NCBI GenBank assembly: GCA_018401415.1
Contig: JAGYKV010000018.1
Location: 328,921 to 392,920, forward strand
Direction: 5' to 3'
Origin: Candidatus Nanopelagicales bacterium
Lineage (GTDB): Bacteria > Actinomycetota > Actinomycetes > S36-B12
Length of the DNA: 64,000 nucleotides
The notes under the pieces: model-generated
Database searches by the model: none
What the model was told of the DNA's origin: nothing
The model's input: only the letters and a program-made list of their open reading frames with translations
Shown here: positions 53,313-63,599 of the stretch, one piece after another
Layout of the letters: every line of letters begins with the position of its first letter
How positions within the stretch are numbered: position 1 is the stretch's first letter
Made by a program: the position numbers and the translations under genes

Positions 53313-55864
53313 ATGCCACTCAAGCTCCGTTCCTCTCGATGTGGTCTCAGTGCGGCAGTTGGGGTAGTCATCGGGGCGCTCGCCTTGAGCGTGGCTCCTG
53401 CAGCAATTGCTGCCGTCCCCTCGCAGCCGCAGGACATCAGTGTGATCCCGGCCAGCGGATCGCTGCTCATCAGCTGGTTGGCTCCGGCCAGCGATGGTGG
53501 CAGCCCGATTACGGGCTACACGATGGAGATCTACGATGCCGCCAGTGGAGGAACCCTGGTGGATTCATGCTCCCCGGCTTCGCTCTCGAACCTGACGTGC
53601 ACCATGACCGGCCTGACGAATGGCACCACTTACTACCTCACCGGTTACGCGACCAACGCTGATGGCACGAGTACCCCCACGGCTAGGACGGCCGAGGTTG
53701 TGGGCGGACCGGCATCGGCGCCCCTTCGTGTTGCAGCGGCGCGCGGCCCGCAGTCTGTTCTCGTTGAGTGGGAAGCCCCAAGCCACGATGGTGGACTTAA
53801 GGTCACGAGTTACGTTGCGCGCGCGTACACCTCGTTGGCGTCCTCGGCTCCGGTCGCTGGGTCATGCGTAGCTACTGGCTTGACGTGCGATATCGGTGGG
53901 CTCGACGACTCCACCACCTATTTCATCGATGTTGCCGCGGTGACCTCGCTCATGGAAGGAACTCCGTCAGCGCGCATCAGGGTTTCAGCGGTGGCATCTC
54001 CTACGTCACCGCGCAGTGTGAAGGTCGTTCGTGGGAATGGTTTCGCCCACGTCACTTGGAGTGCACCCCTGTCGTTTGGTGGGGCTCGGGAGATTAGGTA
54101 CGAAGTGCGGGCCTACCTCGCACCCACGGGCGGCAATCCATTCGTCACATGCACTCCGAAGGTTGCCAAACCACGCGAGTGTGACATCGGCCCACTTCCT
54201 AATGGCACCACCTACTACATCGACGTGCTGGCATCCAATCCTCTGCTGGATGGGTCACCATCAGCGCCCCGCATCGCAGTTATCCCGGCTGCTCCGCCGG
54301 AGGTCCCTCGATCGGTTTCTGCAGTCCAGGTCGGGCCCGAGGTTCGCGTTGCCTGGCAGGTCCCACTGTCGGACGGTGGCCTGCCGATCTCGTTCTATCG
54401 GGCAACGGCCCACTCCGCACTGACGGGGGGCAAGGTGATGGGCTCCTGCACTACCTCTGGGGATCGCTGTTCGATCGAGGGTCTGGAGGATGCTCCGGTC
54501 TACGTTGACGTGATCGCCGAGACGGGGGCAGGGTTCAGCCGGCCATCTGCGCCGCGCGTGCAGGTACTCCTTGTCGATCCACCGGATGCTCCGCAGGCCG
54601 TCTCGGTCTCGCCGCAGGGCCGGAAGATGCGCATCACCTGGCAGCCGCCGAACTATGATGGCCGTACACCGATTGCCTCGTACACCGCAACGGTTCGGGA
54701 TGCGACCGGCCAGACGGAAGTTGGAGCCTGTCCTGTCTATGCGGCAAGCGTTCGCAATGATGCTGCAGCGGCTGGATCGCAGCGCCGAATCGGCTGCACC
54801 GTCACGGGTCTAGTGATCGGAACTACCTATACGGTCAGCGTTCGCGCTACAACCGTCTCCGGCACTTTCGCATCGTCCTTGCCGTTCCAGCTGGTGCTAG
54901 AGCCACGCAAGCCGATGTCTCCGCGCGATGTGAAACTGCTTCCAGGCGACGACTCGGTTACGGCGGTGTGGATGCTTCCTGCATCGGATGGTGGAAACTG
55001 ATCTCGTCCTACGTCGTTCAGGCGTGGAGCAAGGAAAACGGCGGCAGGAAGCTTGCCGAGTGCAGCGTCGAAGCCGACGCTGATGCTTCCTTGACTTCGT
55101 GCGCACTCACGGGCCTGGACAATTTCGAGCCGTACTGGTTTGCGGTTGCCGCCGTGTCCAAGGCGGGTAGGGGTGCATTTTCCGTTCGTCAGGATCGCGA
55201 GCCGGAACCATCGACCCCGTCTGCTCCCTTGGGAGTGCAGTTGGAGGAACGGGATGGGGCGATCAAGGTTTCGTGGCGCTCGCCGTGGTCCGATGGGGGA
55301 TATGAAATCCGTGACTACCTAGTTCGTGCCTACGCAGAGAAGCCAACGACGTCGATCACCACGACTACGACAACTACGACCTCGGGTGCGACACCGGAAA
55401 CGCCAACGATGCAGCTCAGGGTCATCGATGAGTGCACTGTCGATGCCCCCGAGACAACTTGCACACTTGTGGGCTTTAAGGAAGCGGAGCACACGTGGGT
55501 CGAGGTGGTGGCGGTGAACACCGTGGGCGAGGGAGCGCCATCAGATCCCGTCGACACGACGATGGTCGCCAACCGACCGGCAGCCCCCGCGAACGTCGCA
55601 GCTTCACTCAACAAGCGCAGCGTGAAGGTGAGCTGGGATGCAGTCCCGACGAGCGGTGCCGTGGAGCTCATGGGCTACACAGCCACTTTATGGAACAACG
55701 ACAATGACGGCGGATGGGTTGGCCAGTGCCTCACCACTTCCGAGACGACATGCACGATCGGAGTCGGCAAAGTGAAAGGTCCCTTGTATGTGAGCGTCCG
55801 TGCGCGCAATTCATTGGGCTGGGGTGACGCCAGCAGCCCTCGTGCAGAGGTCTCGCGGCGTTGA
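53313..55864 (+). pseudogene. Secreted protein of eight fibronectin type III repeats, one -1 frameshift
   Basis: Signal peptide (residues 10-33, cleavage after AAIAA), then eight FN3 units, each starting with a P-x-x-P-x-x-V motif (SQPQDISV, SAPLRVAA, TSPRSVKV, EVPRSVSA, DAPQAVSV, MSPRDVKL, SAPLGVQL, AAPANVAA) and carrying a W-x-x-P and DGG-PI-x-Y core. Paired Cys residues recur in each unit. The frame breaks near 54998 (…SDGGN then LISSYVV in the next frame): one inserted base joins the parts into about 850 residues. Unit 7 has a Thr-run. No sorting signal is present, so it is secreted or cell-wall-bound by other means. Confidence 0.85.
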
Positions 55865-55875
55865 TCGAGGGCGTG

Positions 55876-57788
55876 TCAGAGGTTCCGAGGTATGGGAATA
55901 ATGATGTGTGTCTTGACCCAGCCATTGTCGGTCACACTGAGAGACCACTGGCCGCCCATTTGTCGAATCCGCGCTGAGCCGAGGCCGGAGGAAACCCCGG
56001 GGGGCGGTGGAGTGCCGTCATTCAGAGCCTCGATAAGGAGACTGTCACGAGTTGATTCCTCACGTTGAACCGCAACCGTGAGGCGATGAGCCTGACCGTG
56101 ACGACTCGCATTCAAAGCTGTCTCACCGATGATTTCGAAGACGCGAGTGTTGAGCGGGGGAGAGCCGGCCAAAATGGTCGCTGCTTCCGGCGAGAGGGTC
56201 AATTCCGCCTCGAGTAGCCCCCGCCATAAATGTTGAAACTCCTCAGCGCTCTGCCAAGGGTCGACGGACGAGTGCGAAGCTTGTTGCAGGACGATGTCCT
56301 TCTCCAATGGACTCAAGTAGTTCCTTAATGCCGAATCATCTGCGGGTGTGCGCCGATGGAAGTAGGAGTATTAGTGGAATCAGAGTTCCGAAGGAGCATC
56401 GAAGCGATCGCAAGTCGGCCTTGGATGGGTCCGTGAAGGACTTGGGCCAACTGGTTCCTGACTGATTGCGCCTCGGCTTCCAAGGCAGAGAACTCGAGGC
56501 TGATATCGCGATTGATCCCAGCGAGCCGTATCGCATCGGCTCGTTGCTGCTTATTGGCAACTACCAAAGCGGTTGCGACCAGGGTACCCAGTGCCACCCA
56601 CACGGCACCAGGGATGTGGCGGGAACGGACCCAGAAAGCCACTCGGTCATTTGTCCAACGGGCCAAATTTCTGCGGTGCCTGCAATGACGGCAGCGGTGC
56701 CCAGGAGTAGCAGCAGGTAGGTCGCGCCGCCCAGAGCAACGCTGGGAAGGACGTTTCCGTTGGACGTGAGCCGCGACCGAACACCATTGGTCAGATGAAG
56801 GAAGGTGAACAAAAACAACAAGGTGGTGAGAAAGCGGAACAGTGCCCCGGGCCTCCGGGACTCAATTCCACGGGCAAGCGAAGGCAGAACGCAAGGCCGA
56901 TGGTGAGCCATACTGGAATCGGGTCTTTCAAAATGCCGATAGCCAGGGAGCGCCACGACATTGCCTGCGGTTGTGAATCTAGACGAGTGGTCGTCGTGTC
57001 CGCTGCTATGGCATGGCTAAGGTTACGAACTTCATTTCGCAGGTCTTTGTCGATCCTTTTGGCAATGCGCTCCAAGTCATCTCGCCCTCCGTCCGGCTTC
57101 ACGATGGAGAGCTCGGACAGCAGCAGAGCGAATCTGTGGTGCCACGCTCTGGTACAGGGTCATCTCCAAGCGCGCTCGGTACTCAGCCAAATACGCGCGG
57201 CTCCTACCGGACAACTGTTCATAGCGCTGGATACTGTCGGCCAATGTTCTTCGCTCGTTGCGATGTTCGGTCAGACTCGTCAGGAGGTACGAGGCCGAGT
57301 GCCTGAAGAGGAATGCCAGCGATCACGAGGCTGATAACTCCTAGGTCAAACTGCGTTTGACGTGATAGATCTGTGGTGAAGTGCCGAATGAGAAGGAAGG
57401 TCACCAGGGCGCGGAGGACGCTTGCCGCCGTCCATGTGACCAGGACCCATGCTTTGCGGCGACCACCCTGCGCGCGCTCGGTTACCCCGTGGAGCAACAA
57501 GTACGCCAGACCAACCGCGAGTTCCGCGACGAGCCCGACGGCAACTGCACTCCAAGCACCCGGCACTCCTCCATCGAGAGCAAGGGAGATGCTGCCGGCC
57601 AGACCTACCGGTGCGATTAATAGCCACAATGGCACGGATACAGCGAAGTCTCCGAAAGGCCCGGAGACATGGGTGGCGGAATCGGCCTTTACCGGCGATG
57701 CCGGAGAGTGTGCAGCGTTCGCGAGGCCGACAGATCGCGGAATTCTCATCTCCCAGTGTCCTTCGTCCCGATCAAACCGGCTTGCCAC
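55876..57788 (-). pseudogene. Membrane-bound sensor histidine kinase, at least five frameshifts
   Basis: Overlapping frames rebuild one kinase of about 640 residues. The N-terminal membrane domain (VPLWLLIAPVGLAGSISL, WSAVAVGLVAELAVGLAYLLL), a helical linker (RRTLADSIQRYEQLSGRSR), a second membrane block (FLTTLLFLFTFLHL, YLLLLLGTAAVIAG), a dimerisation helix with the phospho-His (QLAQVLHGPIQGRLAIAS, His near 56420), and an HATPase domain (VFEIIGETALNASRHGQA with N-box; GLGSARIRQMGGQWSL). Breaks lie near 57260, 57150, 56850, 56660 and 56325. It follows and slightly overlaps the response regulator gene. Assembly error or real decay are both possible. Confidence 0.75.
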
Positions 57789-58390
57789 ATCCGGACGGCC
57801 ACGACGCGGGACTAATATCGGGTTGATCAGCGAGTCCGAGTGACTGAAACGTTCTTCGGATGAGGCTCTCGGCTGACCGCAGAGAGATACCTCGGTGTCG
57901 CGCTATTGCCCTCGTTCGATAGTCCCTCCGCCATGAGGCGCAGGACGGCGGCCTGGGACTTGCTGACGATGCGGTACTCGGCTTCGGTCGATTCTGTCCT
58001 TCACGGGAGATGGGCTCGGACTCTAAGCAGTTACGGATCGCATCAACGAGTTCTTCAATGGATTGAACATCGGACTTGACGATATGGCGAACCCCGCTGG
58101 CAGGCCGTGATCATCGCCGAGGGCAAGGCGAACATCACGGTGGATGCTGAGCACGATCGCCCCCACCCAGGGGCGCTGTTCAGCAACGCGTGCAAGGAGG
58201 TCGGCTCCGGACGGGGTACCGACAGGACCTAGGTCCAGGTCTGTTACCACGACATGAGGGTCGAAGCTCGAAACGGCTTCCAGGGCATCAGACACGGTTT
58301 GGGCGGTCAGCATTGTGAACCCTGCCTCCGTCAAGCCATCACTGATGATCGACCGGGTAAAGGGTCATCCTCAACGAACAGAACTCGCAC
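57772..58390 (-). pseudogene. NarL/FixJ-type response regulator, three frameshifts
   Basis: GTG 58390 follows GGGAGG by seven bases and opens VRVLFVEDDPF (acidic pocket). One missing base near 58359-58361 separates it from TRSIISDGLTEAGFTML and VVTDLDLGPVG (phospho-Asp). A G4/G5 break at 58092-58095 leads to VRHIVKSDVQSIEELVDAI, and an extra G near 57910 leads to a C-terminal LuxR-type HTH (GLSNEAIARHRGISLRSAESL; TFQSLGLAD). The kinase gene starts inside its 3' end. It may control the divergent secreted-protein array. Confidence 0.75.
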
Positions 58391-58635
58391 GCCAGGGCCT
58401 CCCTTCATGTCTGACTTCGCGCAACTTTAGTGCGGATCTTGAGGAATTACGTATCGCCGTAGGCCAGTGGCTGCCGATGTGCAGTAGTAACCGATAACAA
58501 TGAGTTGGCCATCGATTCGGCTAGTTGGAATCCATCGATTTTTCGGAAATAATGTAAAGAGTGTCGGTCATCTGGATGGCCGATCCCGCATGGGGGTGTC
58601 GATACCGGCGCCGCAATCATCATTGGAGGTACGTC
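58391..58635 (+). promoter_or_regulatory. Divergent regulatory region of the two-component genes and the paralogue array
   Basis: No gene in this 245-bp stretch. A plausible rightward promoter is TTGGAA (58525-58530) with TAATGT (58550-58555), spacing 19, giving a leader of about 75 bases before the lipoprotein gene. The final bases contain the GGAGGT ribosome site (58625-58630). Confidence 0.4.
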
Positions 58636-58830
58636 ATGGAAGGCCCTCTCATTACTGCTGCTGCGGTGCTGGCAGCCACTTCGTTTGCTCTCAGCGGCTG
58701 TGGCTCCGAAGCCTCGGACACTAGCATCGATAAGGACACCTCGATCACGATCGACGGCACCCTGACCGGAGATGAATCGGTCACCCTCGGAGACATCGAC
58801 ACCGGTTCAGGCAACGAAGGCACAGAATGA
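58636..58830 (+). CDS. Small lipoprotein heading the array
   Basis: A 64-residue protein: MEGPLITAAAVLAATSFALSGCG, lipobox LSGC with Cys at 22, then a short acidic Thr/Asp-rich tail (SIDKDTSITIDGTLTGDESV). ATG 58636 is preceded at five bases by GGAGGT. The stop overlaps the next start (ATGA). It probably stays as a lipid-anchored acidic peptide; no family is recognised. Confidence 0.7.
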   Translation: MEGPLITAAAVLAATSFALSGCGSEASDTSIDKDTSITIDGTLTGDESVTLGDIDTGSGNEGTE

Positions 58831-60356
58831 AGCGCGCACTGATCGCCGCCACGATCGCGACACTGGCGGTCCCGGTTGTGGTCGCCACCCCGGCTCGTGC
58901 CGACGTTCTCGATGTCCTGACGCTGACTCGGAGCGCAGACCTGGCGATGTCGGCCGACAACACCGCTTCCCCTGTGCCGGTGTATTTCGAAGGCTCCGTG
59001 GACTGCGATGACGGCACGACCTCGATCGGCCCGGTCACGCTCGCCCGCGGCGACTCGCGGGGAGAGACGCCTTCGTGTGAGTATCCCAATGACACCGCCA
59101 CGTTCAGCTTCACCATCGGCACAGATGAGATGCACGCAGCCGGAAGCGACATCACCTGCACCGGTGACGTGGTCACTTACGGAGTATTATCTGCTCCGCA
59201 CCCTGTGGCACCGTCGGTCGACTTCGGTCCGGGGTTCGATGACCGCTGCAGGGGTTCACGGAATCCGTATTCCTTTGTTGGCTGGCTGCCGAAATTCGTG
59301 AACTTCGCGCGCAACGAAGCTGGCGTGTTCAACTTCCAACTCACCTCCGCTGGGCTTCCCGCCCCCGCCCCGCCATCAGGAAGGGTGACGAACTCTGCCG
59401 ACGTGAACGTCGGCACCCCCGACCTCACTACGGACACGGGAACGGGCATGCAGTTGGGCACCCCCCGTGCGAGGGCCACCGATAGTTTCACCACCGGTAA
59501 CCCGAAGCGGGTCACCGCGATGGCGAAGCGGTTCGCCGCCGCTCCTGGCGACGTCATCAATATTCACGCGTACGGGCCGGACCGTGAGCTGGCGCTGGCG
59601 AAGGCGAAGCATGTCCGTGAGCATCTTCAGGCGGAGATCACTCGCCTGGGCGGTGATGCTGGCAACCACCCGGTGTTCGTGACGTACGCCGGTGACCCCG
59701 CCCACAAGAAGGGCGTGCACGTCACCATTCACCAGCACGCGGGCTCGAAGCACACGAAAGCGCATGCGTGGGCCAACACTCACCTCGCGTCGAAGAACTC
59801 AACTCTGACTAACGAGCAACAGGAAACAGTGGCGGCGCATCTCGTGGCCTCATCCACCCCTGGCCAGGTGCAGGCGACATGGGACATCGATATGAATGAG
59901 GATGTTTCTATCGTGGATGCGGCCGAGATCACCGAGATCGCTCGTTATTTCCTCGACAACCCTGACCACCACATTCTCGTGCGTGATCGTGTCGGTTCGA
60001 GTGATCATGGTTCGACGGTTGCGGATGCAGTGTTGGCAAAGATGGCTCGTCTCGCCGCCGAGGATGGTGTCGTGATGACCCGAGGGTTCCTGGACTGGCT
60101 CAATCAGGTCGTTGTCGCGGTCAACGACTTCACTGCCGAGCTGAACGCCGCCGAGGTAGAGATCCACGCGGTCACGGTCGCTCTCGACGACGCCGCGACT
60201 TCCATCGCGACCCTGATCACGGACGGCACAACTCTCGTCGGTGACGTTATTAAGGATGTGGAAACGGTCATCAACCCGATCGTGACCGCTGTCGACGAAG
60301 GAACCGTGGTTGTGAAGACCGTGAAAGACATCGTCACCGCCGTCGTAGCTCTGTAA
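58827..60356 (+). CDS. Secreted OmpA-like paralogue A (largest)
   Basis: A 509-residue protein. The signal peptide MKRALIAATIATLAVPVV ends with ATPARA. A variable N-domain (about 30-215, Cys-containing) is followed by the conserved module VTAMAKRFAAAPGDVINIHAYG, PDRELALAKAKHVREHLQAEI, and PVFVTYAGDPAHKKGVHVTI (about 225-310), which has the strand-helix-strand-helix plan of OmpA-like peptidoglycan-binding domains. A second OmpA-like half (ITEIARYFLDNPDHHILVRDR) and a helical C-terminus (residues about 410-509) are unique to this copy. Likely envelope-associated. ATGA coupling to the lipoprotein gene. Confidence 0.65.
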   Translation: MKRALIAATIATLAVPVVVATPARADVLDVLTLTRSADLAMSADNTASPVPVYFEGSVDCDDGTTSIGPVTLARGDSRGETPSCEYPNDTATFSFTIGTDEMHAAGSDITCTGDVVTYGVLSAPHPVAPSVDFGPGFDDRCRGSRNPYSFVGWLPKFVNFARNEAGVFNFQLTSAGLPAPAPPSGRVTNSADVNVGTPDLTTDTGTGMQLGTPRARATDSFTTGNPKRVTAMAKRFAAAPGDVINIHAYGPDRELALAKAKHVREHLQAEITRLGGDAGNHPVFVTYAGDPAHKKGVHVTIHQHAGSKHTKAHAWANTHLASKNSTLTNEQQETVAAHLVASSTPGQVQATWDIDMNEDVSIVDAAEITEIARYFLDNPDHHILVRDRVGSSDHGSTVADAVLAKMARLAAEDGVVMTRGFLDWLNQVVVAVNDFTAELNAAEVEIHAVTVALDDAATSIATLITDGTTLVGDVIKDVETVINPIVTAVDEGTVVVKTVKDIVTAVVAL

Positions 60357-60387
60357 CCCAACCATTCGTCACTATCGGAGGTAACTC

Positions 60388-61275
60388 ATGAAACGAACAC
60401 TGATCGCCGCGACCATCGCTGCACTAGCTATCCCTGTTGGGTTCGCGACCCCAGCTCAGGCGTCTAACGAAATTGCGGCCTCTGTGGACAACACTAAAGG
60501 AACCTATCCCCTGTCTGTGTATTTGAAGGTCAACTGCGGGAGGGGTAACGGGGAAAGCACTGTTGGTTCCCCTGACGCACCTTTAGTGTTTCCTGCAGGT
60601 GAGCAGAGCGGTGAGTACCGGCCCTGTGTCTTAGGTAATTGGGGGGATGGAACTTTTGAGTTCACACTCACTGCGAATGGGCAGACCATTAACTGTGACG
60701 GTGGAATCAGCTCTCACATCGTAGGCGATGTGACTTTAGTTGATTTAGCAGGAGACGCGGAGTGTTCGTGGGTGTACGTAGACGCATCTGATAATAGCTT
60801 CGATATCGCTAATTTCCTGTCGTTCGTCAAAAATAATGAAAGTGTCTACAACTTTTCTGTAAACCCGAGATACACCAAAAACGGCTTGGATACTTACTTG
60901 CTCGGTAACGTGACCGCCGCTACCGACGTGAACGCCGCGGGCACACGCTCGAAGAACACCAACTATGTGACCATGCAACCGAACCGTGTGACTGCGATGG
61001 CGAAACGGTTCGTTGACGCCCCTGGTTCCCTTATCAACATTCACGGCTACGGGCTCGACCGTGAAACCTCTCTCGCACGGGCTGAACATGTTCGTGACCA
61101 TCTCCTGGCGGAGATCACCCGTCTCGGTGGTGACCCTGACGAATACCCCGTAATGGTTATTTACGCGGGCGACCCCGACCATAAAAAGAGTGTTCACGTA
61201 ACTATTCACCAGCACGCCGCATCATCCGTCACTGTCCCTGAAGGTGGGACGCTCACTATCGGAGGTAACTCGTGA
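60388..61275 (+). CDS. Secreted OmpA-like paralogue B
   Basis: A 295-residue protein: signal peptide MKRTLIAATIAALAIPVGFA with cleavage after TPAQA, a variable N-domain (NEIAASVDNTKGTYPLSVYL; Cys pairs), and the conserved OmpA-like module VTAMAKRFVDAPGSLINIHG, PDRETSLARAEHV-type helix read here as LDRETSLARAEHVRDHL, YAGDPDHKKSVHVTIHQHA. It ends TLTIGGNS, whose codons supply GGAGGT for the next gene. The next start (GTG) overlaps its stop. Confidence 0.65.
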   Translation: MKRTLIAATIAALAIPVGFATPAQASNEIAASVDNTKGTYPLSVYLKVNCGRGNGESTVGSPDAPLVFPAGEQSGEYRPCVLGNWGDGTFEFTLTANGQTINCDGGISSHIVGDVTLVDLAGDAECSWVYVDASDNSFDIANFLSFVKNNESVYNFSVNPRYTKNGLDTYLLGNVTAATDVNAAGTRSKNTNYVTMQPNRVTAMAKRFVDAPGSLINIHGYGLDRETSLARAEHVRDHLLAEITRLGGDPDEYPVMVIYAGDPDHKKSVHVTIHQHAASSVTVPEGGTLTIGGNS

Positions 61276-62114
61276 AACGAACACTGATCGCCGCGACTAT
61301 CGCGGCACTGACCATTCCTGTTGGGTTCGCGGCGCCTGCTCACGCCTCAAGTACCGTGCACGTTCGGGTGGACCCTAGGGATTGGACGTGGAGCGGAACC
61401 ATCATCCTCAACGCCTGCAAGAAACCAATCAATTCTCAATCCTTCACCGTGAATCCCAATTCAGGACTCAATGGCATTCTTGATTTCGAAATCGGCGTCT
61501 CCGATAACTGCGAGTTGTGGATAGAAATGGGAAAGAACACGTTCGCTGGCGGAAACGCCACCTACACAGGGGTGCGCCTTGAGAGAGAGGTCGCATGTGA
61601 GGGCGCATGGAATTGCCCTAAACTCAGTCGCGCAATCCCCTACGAAACGACGGGCGTGGAAATCACGTACATGTTGGGCGAGCTAGATGACGGGTGGGAA
61701 CTGAAACTGTTCCCGTCAGTGTTCGCGTCGGACACGCAATCGAACACCGTGACCGCGACCGCTAACGTCAACACCGCTCAGTCACGCTCGAAGATCACCA
61801 ACTATGTGACCCTGCAACCGAACCGTGTGACTGCGATGGCGAAACGGTTCGTGGACGCCCCTGGTTCCCTTATCAACATTCACGGCTACGGGCCGGACAG
61901 AGATGTTGCCCTCACACGGGCGGACCATATCCGTGACCATCTCCTGAAAGAGATCGCCCGCCTCGGTGGTGACCCGGACGCGTACCCGACATTGGTCACC
62001 TACGCGGGTAACCCCGACCACAAAAAGAGTGTTCACGTAACTATTCATCAGCACGCCGCATCATCTATCACTGTCCCAGAAGGCGGGACGCTCACTATCG
62101 GAGGTATCTCATGA
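61272..62114 (+). CDS. Secreted OmpA-like paralogue C
   Basis: A 280-residue protein beginning at GTG 61272: signal peptide MKRTLIAATIAALTIPVGFA, cleavage after PAHA. The N-domain (VHVRVDPRDWTWSGTIILNA) differs from A and B but resembles D. The OmpA-like module is almost identical to that of B at DNA level (61812-61895 versus 60970-61052), implying recent duplication or gene conversion. It ends TLTIGGIS, again encoding the GGAGGT for the following start. Confidence 0.65.
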   Translation: MKRTLIAATIAALTIPVGFAAPAHASSTVHVRVDPRDWTWSGTIILNACKKPINSQSFTVNPNSGLNGILDFEIGVSDNCELWIEMGKNTFAGGNATYTGVRLEREVACEGAWNCPKLSRAIPYETTGVEITYMLGELDDGWELKLFPSVFASDTQSNTVTATANVNTAQSRSKITNYVTLQPNRVTAMAKRFVDAPGSLINIHGYGPDRDVALTRADHIRDHLLKEIARLGGDPDAYPTLVTYAGNPDHKKSVHVTIHQHAASSITVPEGGTLTIGGIS

Positions 62115-62203
62115 AACGAACACTGATCGCCGCGACTATCGCGGCACTAGCCCGCCGCATACGACCCGAGCAAGACTCACGAGAGAGCGCCTGGAGGCAC
62201 CTG
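62111..62203 (+). pseudogene. Scar: first 14 codons of a lost paralogue fused to foreign sequence
   Basis: ATG 62111 with GGAGGT upstream starts MKRTLIAATIAALA exactly like paralogues B and C, then switches to RRIRPEQDSRESAWRHL, unrelated to any signal peptide. The frame happens to stay open into the next gene. It marks the left junction of an insertion into the array. Confidence 0.7.
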
Positions 62204-63595
62204 ATGAAATCACGACGCATGGCACGCCCGTTACCCGCGTTGGTAGTGACAGTGATCGCTGGAGTCCTGGCTGGCTCCTTGGGGCACGCACCCGCCGCCG
62301 TGGGTGCTCCGCCGCAACCGGCCAAGGCGAAGAGCGAGGCATGCGAGCGGATCGGTGACACCTCGACCAAGAAGGCGGACTGCGTGACGTTACGGATCGT
62401 GGGTGACTCGTCCACGGATGTCGGGGAGGACATCCGTGTGAAGGGGACCGTGCACGAGTCGAAGCGGCAAGAGAAGACACGAGTGGTCATTGAACGTGCC
62501 ATCGACGGGGGAACATGGCACGACCACGGCAAGCGGTGGACCAAGGTCACCACGGTCAACGTAGGCCCGTCGGGTCAGTTCGCGACGGACGTGACCATCC
62601 ACCGTCGCGGGCTGCATACGCTACGTGCGCGCGTCATCGACCCCAGCAGCAAGGGCACGGCCCAGAGCGCAGCACCGAAGACTCGCAGTGTGGACTTGCG
62701 CGATTCCGGTGGAGATTCGGTGTCCGACTCGGTTCAGGCAACCGGGGGGCACATGGGTTCCGCCATCGCCATCACAGCCGTCGTCAATTCAGAAGACCTG
62801 CAGGTGCAGTGCCTCGCCATGGGCGGTGGCCAAGTCGCCTGGACGGACAAGATGAGTCTGCCGGCCGCATGTGCCTTCGTGGGGGACCAGAGCATTCCCA
62901 ACGTTGCGGGGCTCTTCCGGCTGACCAAAGGCGGCGACGTCTACGCATCACCCTCGGCAGATGAGCGATTCACGCTCAAACCGACCTGCTCTGGCGACAA
63001 CTTGGGCGCGCAGCAGGAAGGCACCGTGGCGCATGTGGAGATCACGGAGCCAGACTTCGGGCAGACCGGCGGTGCCGGCTACAACGTGCGAATGACGTAC
63101 CTGAAGGAAGGTGCCTCCGAACCGACGACATGCCACTACATGCTGTTCACCAAGAGGGAGGCAGGCTTTTGGAGCCAGCCTACGTGGGCGCTCGTCGCGG
63201 AGGCGGGGGCGGCATTCCTGGTGGCTTCCGTCCTCATTACGGAGTTTCTGGGGGCGGCGTTGGGTCTCTTCGGAACCGCCGTGCCCGCGGTGGAAGCCGG
63301 GGAAGTCATTGCCGGAGGGGAGGCAGGCGTGCAGGGGTTCGACCTCGCCCCCGCACGCTTTGGCAGCGTCATAGAAGAGACAGGGATCGGTCAAACAGAG
63401 GCATGGGCCAACCTAGAGAACAACTTTGGAAATGGCCTCAACACCCTCCGCTTCGGCCCTGTTGCGGAGGACGCCGAGGCCGAGGAGGCCGATCAATGGA
63501 CGGAGGAAGAATTCAATGACAAGCTTCTGGGTAACAATGTCGAGTACGTCCAATCTGAGTGGGCCAACACCCTTCAGAAGGCGTGGATGGACTAG
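62204..63595 (+). CDS. Unrelated secreted/membrane protein inserted in the paralogue array
   Basis: A 463-residue protein. Its own start is ATG 62204, eight bases after GGAGG, giving a complete signal peptide (MKSRRMARPLPALVV, then AGVLAGSLG, cleavage after AAVGA). An Ig-like strand region (DIRVKGTVHESKRQEKTRVVI; TLRARVIDPSS) is followed by a Cys-containing domain and a C-terminal membrane segment near 350-385 (ALVAEAGAAFLVASVLITEFLG in part), then an acidic tail. No family recognised. It interrupts the array between paralogues C and D. Confidence 0.6.
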   Translation: MKSRRMARPLPALVVTVIAGVLAGSLGHAPAAVGAPPQPAKAKSEACERIGDTSTKKADCVTLRIVGDSSTDVGEDIRVKGTVHESKRQEKTRVVIERAIDGGTWHDHGKRWTKVTTVNVGPSGQFATDVTIHRRGLHTLRARVIDPSSKGTAQSAAPKTRSVDLRDSGGDSVSDSVQATGGHMGSAIAITAVVNSEDLQVQCLAMGGGQVAWTDKMSLPAACAFVGDQSIPNVAGLFRLTKGGDVYASPSADERFTLKPTCSGDNLGAQQEGTVAHVEITEPDFGQTGGAGYNVRMTYLKEGASEPTTCHYMLFTKREAGFWSQPTWALVAEAGAAFLVASVLITEFLGAALGLFGTAVPAVEAGEVIAGGEAGVQGFDLAPARFGSVIEETGIGQTEAWANLENNFGNGLNTLRFGPVAEDAEAEEADQWTEEEFNDKLLGNNVEYVQSEWANTLQKAWMD

Positions 63596-63599
63596 TCCC

